Shown: positions 1-5,137 of the stretch, in pieces
How the letters are laid out: every line of letters begins with the position of its first letter
Position numbering within the stretch: the first letter of the stretch is position 1
Source: Yoonia sp.
Lineage (GTDB): Bacteria > Pseudomonadota > Alphaproteobacteria > Rhodobacterales > Rhodobacteraceae
Length of the DNA: 5,137 nucleotides
Direction: 5' to 3'
Assembly (NCBI GenBank): GCA_020627605.1
Contig: JAHDGO010000054.1
Span: 4,466-9,602 of the forward strand
Made by a program: the position numbers and the translations under genes
The notes under the pieces: model-generated
The model's database searches: none
The model's input: only the letters and a program-made list of their open reading frames with translations
Told to the model about the DNA's origin: nothing

Positions 1-1
1 G

Positions 2-703
2 CTGGCCTCTGTCCTCTATTCCCATTTCCGCTCAGAACATTTGCTGGTGCATCACCGCTATATCGGCACCCCGCGTGATCCCGTCACTGCGCGCTATGGT
101 GAAAGCTTCTATCGGTTCTTTCCCCGCGTGCTTTATCAATCGCTCGTCTCGTCGTTCAAAGCCGAGAAAGGGATGCTGGCGCGGAAAAATCTGCCTTGGT
201 TTCACCGATCGAACCCGTTCTGGCTGTATCTGGGGCTCCAGGCCGGTTTCATTGGCCTGTCCTACGCAATTGGCGGCGGCTGGGGTGTGTTCCTGTTTTC
301 GGTGCAGGCTTTCTGGGCGATCTTCCAGCTCGAACTGGTGGATTACGTCGAACACTACGGGCTGACGCGCAAGCATCTGGGTGATGGCAAATACGAACAT
401 GTCCAGCCGCGCCATTCGTGGAATGCGTCGCAGCAGGCGTCAAACTGGCTGCTGATCAACCTGCAACGGCACTCAGACCACCACTACAAGCCCAATCGCC
501 GCTTTCCATTGTTGCAGACCTACGATGACACGGCGGCCCCGCAACTGCCATATGGCTATCCGCTGATGACGATGATGGCACTGATCCCGACGGTGTGGCG
601 CAAGACGATGCACCCAAGGATAAAGGACTGGCGGCAGCAACATTATCCTGAAATTGCCGATTGGACGCCCTATAAGACGGCAAGCAATCCGATGCCGCGC
701 TAG
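2..703 (+). CDS. alkB: AlkB-type alkane 1-monooxygenase, C-terminal part (5' end outside window)
   Basis: This is the C-terminal 233 residues of an integral-membrane non-haem di-iron hydroxylase of the AlkB / fatty-acid desaturase-like superfamily. The family oxidises medium-chain n-alkanes to 1-alkanols at the inner membrane, using electrons from rubredoxin. The frame is open from base 2, so the real start lies to the left; the TTG at 41 falls inside a histidine box and is not a start. Visible histidine clusters, numbered from base 2, are EHLLVHH (residues 12-18, second box, followed by the GTPRDP stretch typical of AlkB), EHYGL (117-121, the AlkB signature) and LQRHSDHH (154-161, third box). 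Hydrophobic helices lie between boxes two and three, around residues 75-115. The first HExxH-type box must be off the window. AlkB is the best fit by motif order and spacing. Substrate chain length cannot be read from this, and a related xylene monooxygenase-type enzyme is less likely. The gene converges with the next one, leaving 18 bases. Confidence 0.9.
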   Translation: MASVLYSHFRSEHLLVHHRYIGTPRDPVTARYGESFYRFFPRVLYQSLVSSFKAEKGMLARKNLPWFHRSNPFWLYLGLQAGFIGLSYAIGGGWGVFLFSVQAFWAIFQLELVDYVEHYGLTRKHLGDGKYEHVQPRHSWNASQQASNWLLINLQRHSDHHYKPNRRFPLLQTYDDTAAPQLPYGYPLMTMMALIPTVWRKTMHPRIKDWRQQHYPEIADWTPYKTASNPMPR

Positions 704-721
704 GCCGCTGGTACGACTGCC

Positions 722-2452
722 TCAGGCGCAGGGCTGCGGCTGTGGCAGGATCACATTGATGAAGTGGAAATACTTGCGGACCAGTGGGTGATGCAGCGTG
801 GCGTCAATCTCATTGCGTAGATCGGCGGCACTCACGTTGTCATAGACCTGCCCGTTCCTTTCAAAGCTGACGCGCAGGTCGGGATTGCGATCAAGCTCTG
901 CCAGCAATTCGTAATAGACCACGCCAAAGACAGGGTCCGTGATGACCTCTGGCGTTTCGGTTTCACCCCAGGCGGTGGGGATCACAACGTCCTGAACATA
1001 ACCGCCCGGCGGATCGGAAAACACCAGATGATTGCTGACGCCGCCTTCCAGCCGCAGGTTTGAGAACATATTGACCGTCTGCGCGGTTTTCAGACCGGCA
1101 TAGGGCATCGCGCCGTTGACGAAATACAACAGCGTCACGAAACCCCCGATGACAAGCGCAGCTCTGGTGTGACTGGGTGCCGGGTCTGCCGCCGTCAGCC
1201 GCCCGTGCCGCATCACCAGCGTGCAGACGGCTATGACCGTCGGCAACAGGCACAGGCTGGCGATGTTGAAATCACGGAACATCATGAACATGCCACCGCC
1301 AAACAGCAGCATCAGAAACGCCAGCTTGTTCGTCCACGTCTGCGCCCGCGCCGTCAGCCACGCCATATCGGCAGAGCCGTTGATCCGGTCGATCTGGGTC
1401 GCGCTGAGGAACAGCACATGCATCGAAATCGTCAGCGTCGTGAAAGAGATGTAAGCAGCGAAGTTGCTGAACGACAGCAACACATGAAAGCAGATGCCAC
1501 CCACCATGCCAATGTGGCGGGTACGGGGGACCAGCAAGGCGATAATCAAGAGCCCCTCGACAATGAAAGTCCCGTAGATGGCAGCATAGTCCATGTAGAC
1601 GGACTGTATCCAGCTGAGTGGTGGCAGCATCTGGTCCCACAGGGCTGCGGCGCAGCTGACCTCCGGGTCCAGAAAGCCTGTGTTGATCTTGTGAAATATC
1701 CCATAGAAATACATCACCAGAAGCGCGCCGCGTCCCGCCAGTACGGCATTGGCAAAGACATCTGCCACCGGTCGCGCCCGCGCCATCGCATAGATGAACG
1801 ACAGCCAATAGCCGATCAGGAACATTGATCGCAGCATCGTATGGTTTGAATTTGCGGGTGCCTGAATAACCGTGCTGATCGTGCTGACAAGGATCAGCAG
1901 AAACAACAACCTTGGCGAGGCAGGCCGCAACAGCAAGAGCAGTGCACTCACGAAGAGCACAACCATATCCGCGCTGACTGGCCAGCGGCCGTATTCAAAC
2001 AAGTAGTTGAACACATGGAACAGCGAGAAGAGCGCAAAAAGCAGGGCAAAGATGCGCTGGCGATTTGCGACGGTTGCGTCAGTGTCATTGATCGTCGTCC
2101 GGCCCATCAGGAACAGCGTGAACCAGCGCCCCGACCGCAAGACGGGATAGATCAGCCCTGACAGGGCCGGCAGACTGAATGCGGCCCTGTTGATCCGGTT
2201 GAAGACCCCCGATTTCGTGGAAAGCGTCGCCAGAAGATGGGTCGCATCGGCCCCGCCGACACGCTTGCCATCCAGATCGACCACCATGCCCTGATCCAGA
2301 TCATAGCCTTCAGCAGTCAGCGCAGCGGCCTGGGCAGCGTCGTCGCGCAGATTGACCAGCGCCACGTCGCCCACCGTGTCCCGCAGACGCAGCAGTGAGA
2401 CGTAGCGGGTGCAAAAGGGGCACTCTCCGTCATAGTAGATCGTGGCGGCCAT
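722..2452 (-). CDS. DCC thiol-disulfide domain fused to HTTM (VKGC-like) membrane domain
   Basis: A 576-residue protein with two recognisable parts. Residues 1 to about 118 look like the DCC family (DUF393), a small thioredoxin-like fold named for its Asp-Cys-Cys motif: YYDGECPFC places D8, C11 and C14 at the very N-terminus, as is usual for the family, which supports the ATG at 2452. From about 133 to 450 there are many hydrophobic helices (for example 133-150, 163-175, 182-196, 209-222, 242-253, 291-308, 315-346, 378-391, 398-413, 431-447). These resemble the HTTM domain, which is related to vitamin K-dependent gamma-carboxylase. The conserved-looking stretch GIFHKINTGFLDP (251-263, with K255) resembles the lysine region of that family. 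Residues about 451-576 form a soluble tail containing MFSNLRLEGG (462-471). The reaction and substrate are unknown; carboxylase activity should not be assumed. The Shine-Dalgarno sequence is weak. The gene is probably its own unit, as a terminator precedes it. Domain calls are from motif recall, not a search. Confidence 0.85.
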   Translation of the reverse strand: MAATIYYDGECPFCTRYVSLLRLRDTVGDVALVNLRDDAAQAAALTAEGYDLDQGMVVDLDGKRVGGADATHLLATLSTKSGVFNRINRAAFSLPALSGLIYPVLRSGRWFTLFLMGRTTINDTDATVANRQRIFALLFALFSLFHVFNYLFEYGRWPVSADMVVLFVSALLLLLRPASPRLLFLLILVSTISTVIQAPANSNHTMLRSMFLIGYWLSFIYAMARARPVADVFANAVLAGRGALLVMYFYGIFHKINTGFLDPEVSCAAALWDQMLPPLSWIQSVYMDYAAIYGTFIVEGLLIIALLVPRTRHIGMVGGICFHVLLSFSNFAAYISFTTLTISMHVLFLSATQIDRINGSADMAWLTARAQTWTNKLAFLMLLFGGGMFMMFRDFNIASLCLLPTVIAVCTLVMRHGRLTAADPAPSHTRAALVIGGFVTLLYFVNGAMPYAGLKTAQTVNMFSNLRLEGGVSNHLVFSDPPGGYVQDVVIPTAWGETETPEVITDPVFGVVYYELLAELDRNPDLRVSFERNGQVYDNVSAADLRNEIDATLHHPLVRKYFHFINVILPQPQPCA

Positions 2453-2484
2453 CGTGTATCGCTTTGCAAAATGCTGGTGCGGAT

Positions 2485-2514
2485 GTCGTATCAGCTAGCC
2501 AGAAAATATGACAA
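2485..2514 (-). promoter_or_regulatory. Weak candidate promoter for the DCC-HTTM gene
   Basis: On the minus strand TTGTCA (2514-2509) matches the -35 consensus at five of six positions. It is followed after 18 bases by TACGAC (2490-2485), which keeps only three of six -10 positions. It lies between the ccrM terminator and the start at 2452, where a promoter is needed if that terminator works. The -10 match is poor, so this is a suggestion only. Confidence 0.3.
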
Positions 2515-2549
2515 TTTTAGGGATCGGGCGGGGATTGTTGCGGTCAAAG

Positions 2550-2581
2550 AAAAAACCCCGCCATCACTTGGGATGGCGGGG
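2550..2581 (-). terminator. Rho-independent terminator after ccrM
   Basis: A perfect 10-base-pair, GC-rich inverted repeat (arms 2556-2565 and 2572-2581, six-base loop) is followed on the minus strand by six T (2555-2550), one C and three more T. The orientation fits transcription leaving ccrM, whose stop lies about 78 bases upstream. There is no T tract on the plus side, so it is a one-way, minus-strand terminator. Confidence 0.9.
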
Positions 2582-2659
2582 GGAAAGTTAGTGCGTGCGG
2601 GCCCCCTCACCATGAAGAGGCTAGCCGCAGGCACCGGCGGTATCACTTTTTGGGAAAGC

Positions 2660-3780
<1,121 letters not shown>

Positions 3781-3787
3781 AGCCCCG

Positions 3788-3801
3788 GCGGGTGGTCCCG
3801 C
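3788..3801 (-). other. Short hairpin in the ccrM 5' leader
   Basis: GCGGG and CCCGC pair over a four-base loop (five GC-rich pairs) between the proposed ccrM promoter and its ribosome binding site. There is no T tract after it, so it is not a terminator for rnhB. It could affect messenger stability or mean nothing; a five-pair stem is common by chance in GC-rich DNA. Confidence 0.3.
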
Positions 3802-3816
3802 TCTTTGCTTGAACCC

Positions 3817-3845
3817 AATGTGAGTCAGGGGTGATTCCAAGTCAA
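3817..3845 (-). promoter_or_regulatory. Candidate ccrM promoter
   Basis: On the minus strand TTGACT (3845-3840, five of six -35 positions) is followed after 17 bases by CACATT (3822-3817, three of six, keeping the important second A and final T). Transcription would begin near 3810 and leave a leader of about 40 bases. One GANTC site lies inside the spacer and another touches the upstream edge of the -10. The -35 is convincing and the -10 is weak, as expected for a promoter under activator or methylation control. A full CtrA site (TTAA-N7-TTAA) was looked for and not found. Confidence 0.5.
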
Positions 3846-3860
3846 AACCAATATTGATTC
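3822..3860. promoter_or_regulatory. Cluster of three GANTC (CcrM target) sites
   Basis: GAGTC at 3822-3826, GATTC at 3833-3837 and GATTC at 3856-3860 lie upstream of ccrM. The last overlaps the rnhB stop codon. Starts are 11 and 23 bases apart, about one and two helical turns, so all three would face a similar side of the DNA. Two fall within the proposed promoter. In Caulobacter, GANTC sites in the ccrM promoter make its expression depend on methylation state; the same is inferred here. Confidence 0.7.
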
Positions 3861-4491
3861 AGTCGGTTAGCTTTTCATCTTGATACAAGATGTTGTGTAT
3901 CGGCTTGAACGAACGCCTATGGTGTTCGGTCACGCCAAAGCGCGCTAACCCCAATTTATGTTGGGCTGTGGGATAGCCTGCGTTCCTGTCCCAGCCGTAG
4001 TGGGGGTGCTGTTGCGCCAGTGCAACCATGTGTTCATCGCGCCACAGTTTGGCGACGATAGAGGCCGCCGCGACCGATAACGACCTGGCGTCGCCCTTCA
4101 CAATGGCTTCGGCGGAAACAGCCAGATCACGGGGGATCATGTTGCCGTCGATCAGCGCGTGATCAGCCGTCTGGCGCAATCCGGCCACAGCGCGCACCAT
4201 GGCAATGTGACTGGCCCGCAGGATGTTGTGCTCATCGATCTCTGCCACCGTGGCCAAAGCGATGGAAACATCCGCGACCTCCCTTAGTTCAGCGGCCAGG
4301 GCGGCCCGCTTTTTGGCAGTCAGCGCCTTGCTGTCGTTCAGACCTGCCGGGATGCGGGCGGGATCAAGGATGACTGCGGCCGCAACCACCGGGCCGGCCA
4401 AGGGACCGCGCCCGACCTCATCCACACCGGCGACAAGGGCGAAGCCGCGGCGATGCGCGGCACGTTCAAAACTGAAATCGGGTTGGGCCAT
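3859..4491 (-). CDS. rnhB: Ribonuclease HII
   Basis: A 210-residue RNase HII, which cuts the RNA strand of RNA-DNA hybrids and nicks DNA 5' of single misincorporated ribonucleotides, starting ribonucleotide excision repair. The four metal-binding acidic residues are visible: D24 and E25 in GVDEVGRGPLAGPV, D115 in ALIDGN, and D134 in KGDARSLSVAAASIVAK. The GRG loop is at residues 27-29, and the C-terminal GYPTAQH (172-178) matches the family's conserved GYxT-H region. Length is typical. The ATG at 4491 is chosen because it leaves the usual short N-terminus before the first catalytic Asp. An in-frame GTG at 4503 is a possible alternative. The longer reading from an ATG at 4578 is rejected because it would run through the terminator at 4528-4565. 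Shine-Dalgarno signals are weak for both candidates. ccrM follows on the same strand after 89 bases with no terminator between, so some co-transcription is possible. Confidence 0.96.
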   Translation of the reverse strand: MAQPDFSFERAAHRRGFALVAGVDEVGRGPLAGPVVAAAVILDPARIPAGLNDSKALTAKKRAALAAELREVADVSIALATVAEIDEHNILRASHIAMVRAVAGLRQTADHALIDGNMIPRDLAVSAEAIVKGDARSLSVAAASIVAKLWRDEHMVALAQQHPHYGWDRNAGYPTAQHKLGLARFGVTEHHRRSFKPIHNILYQDEKLTD

Positions 4492-4527
4492 ATCTTCAGT
4501 CACCAGATGCGCCCCATGACTGCAAGG

Positions 4528-4565
4528 AAAAAGGGGCAGAGAGCCATGTCCAACCTCTCTGCCCC
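4528..4565 (-). terminator. Rho-independent terminator upstream of rnhB
   Basis: A perfect 11-base-pair inverted repeat (GGGGCAGAGAG at 4533-4543, CTCTCTGCCCC at 4555-4565, 11-base loop) is followed on the minus strand by five T (4532-4528). It would end transcription coming from the exported-protein gene at the right edge, whose stop is about 105 bases upstream. It also argues that rnhB starts downstream of it. Confidence 0.88.
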
Positions 4566-4627
4566 GTTTGAGGACCACGCCTGCGGTGCGCTTTCAGCGC
4601 GGTTAGGCAGGGCTGTCCCCAAAGGTG

Positions 4628-4656
4628 GCGCGGTAACCGGGGCGTTGGAACCGCGC
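4628..4656. repeat. Inverted repeat in the 3' region of the exported-protein gene
   Basis: GCGCGGT (4628-4634) and ACCGCGC (4650-4656) form a perfect seven-base inverted repeat with a 15-base spacer, just after the stop codon at 4670 on the minus strand. A second small hairpin (GCGCT and AGCGC, 4588-4600) lies further on. Neither has a T tract. They may fold in the 3' untranslated RNA. The rest of the 4566-4669 gap shows no gene. Confidence 0.35.
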
Positions 4657-4669
4657 GGGTGTCAGCGCC

Positions 4670-5137
4670 TTAGTGACGCCGATCTGATCGGTAGCCCTGT
4701 TCGCGCAGGCAGTGCGGGTCAAACCCGTTGCGTGGACCTGCATCGGTATAGACGCGGACCGCACAGCGTTCCGGCAGGGTGCTGGCAAAGGCATAGGTCT
4801 GGTTCATGCAGCGCTTGCCAAACATGCGGTGGTGACCAAAGCGGGTTTCGACAACACGCAGACAGTCACGTGGCAGCAAACGGCGCTGGGCGTTGTTGGT
4901 TTCCTCGTCATGCAGGTCAGACCAGCTGCGGTTCGGGTTGATGCCCCGCTGAACGGTCTGGGCGCGCCGCTCTGCCCGCTCTTGCCGTTGATCAAGGGCG
5001 GCACCCAGAACGGCGATTGCGGCGATGCCGATCAAGAGCTTGCCCGCATCCTCTTGGGTCATGCCCTGCGCTGTCAGCGGCGTGGCGGTGGCAAGGGTCA
5101 GTGACAGGGCGGTGATGCCTGCGATCAGTGGCTTGAA
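4670..5137 (-). CDS. Small exported protein with two repeated two-cysteine modules (5' end outside window)
   Basis: The frame is open to the window edge, giving 155 residues; the start codon is probably just outside. Numbered from 5137, residues 1-23 read as a signal peptide: FKP, then a hydrophobic run, then PLTA, with likely cleavage after A23. The Met at 5062 (residue 26) is therefore not the start. A second hydrophobic stretch (33-48, LLIGIAAIAVLGAAL) follows, which may be a membrane anchor, and then a charged Arg/Gln-rich linker (49-65). The C-terminal part has four cysteines (92, 110, 125, 143) in two modules of pattern LPxxC-x17-C, which suggests two disulfides outside the cytoplasm. 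I recall similar short hypothetical proteins in Rhodobacteraceae but know no function or family name. The gene ends in TAA at 4670 and has its own terminator at 4528-4565, so it is transcriptionally separate from rnhB. A lipoprotein is unlikely, as no lipobox Cys is seen. Confidence 0.8.
   Translation of the reverse strand, partial: FKPLIAGITALSLTLATATPLTAQGMTQEDAGKLLIGIAAIAVLGAALDQRQERAERRAQTVQRGINPNRSWSDLHDEETNNAQRRLLPRDCLRVVETRFGHHRMFGKRCMNQTYAFASTLPERCAVRVYTDAGPRNGFDPHCLREQGYRSDRRH

Noticed and set aside
1169..1828. Long open frame on the plus strand inside the DCC-HTTM gene
   Set aside because: It is rich in His, Gln and Arg with no recognisable domain, as expected from the antisense of a GC-rich hydrophobic coding region. 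The opposite strand carries clear family motifs.
3846..3875. Possible CtrA binding site upstream of ccrM
   Set aside because: Only a partial half-site (CTAA) is present and the second TTAA at the seven-base spacing is missing, so the consensus is not met.
4492..4578. N-terminal extension of rnhB from an ATG at 4578
   Set aside because: It would translate the terminator hairpin at 4528-4565, and the extra 29 residues do not resemble the RNase HII N-terminus.
4453..4941. Plus-strand open frame spanning the rnhB start, the terminator and the exported-protein gene
   Set aside because: It crosses three minus-strand features with stronger evidence, and its composition is that of an antisense shadow.

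Overview
The window reads as chromosomal DNA of a GC-rich alphaproteobacterium. The best fit is a marine Rhodobacteraceae (Roseobacter-type) genome, inferred from a ccrM-type GANTC methyltransferase next to rnhB, the codon use, and the protein style. No mobile element, CRISPR array, rRNA or tRNA gene was seen. Gene density is high and no gene-free stretch exceeds about 210 bases.

Layout: (1) bases 2-703, plus strand, hold the C-terminal part of an AlkB-type membrane di-iron alkane hydroxylase whose N-terminus lies left of the window. (2) Converging on it after only 18 bases is a 576-residue minus-strand membrane protein (722-2452). It fuses an N-terminal DCC-family thiol-disulfide domain (DxxCxxC motif) to an HTTM / vitamin-K-carboxylase-like multi-helix domain. 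(3) A 207-base gap carries a strong minus-strand intrinsic terminator (2550-2581) and a weak candidate promoter for the HTTM gene. (4) ccrM (2660-3769, minus) encodes the cell-cycle-type adenine methyltransferase for GANTC. (5) An 89-base gap separates it from rnhB (3859-4491, minus; RNase HII). This gap holds a promoter-like element and, with the last bases of rnhB, three GANTC sites within 39 bases. (6) A second minus-strand terminator (4528-4565) lies just upstream of rnhB. (7) The right edge (4670-5137, minus) is a 5'-truncated gene for a small exported protein with four cysteines in two repeated modules.

How the parts relate: four of the five genes run leftward, but terminators after the exported protein and after ccrM divide them into separate units. 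rnhB and ccrM share no terminator between them, so read-through is possible, but ccrM also appears to have its own promoter. The clearest regulatory signal is that the only dense cluster of the CcrM target sequence lies in ccrM's own promoter, consistent with methylation-sensitive self-control. By hand scan only one other GANTC exists in the window, inside ccrM. The alkB-like gene and the DCC-HTTM gene are neighbours, but nothing in the sequence shows that they act together.
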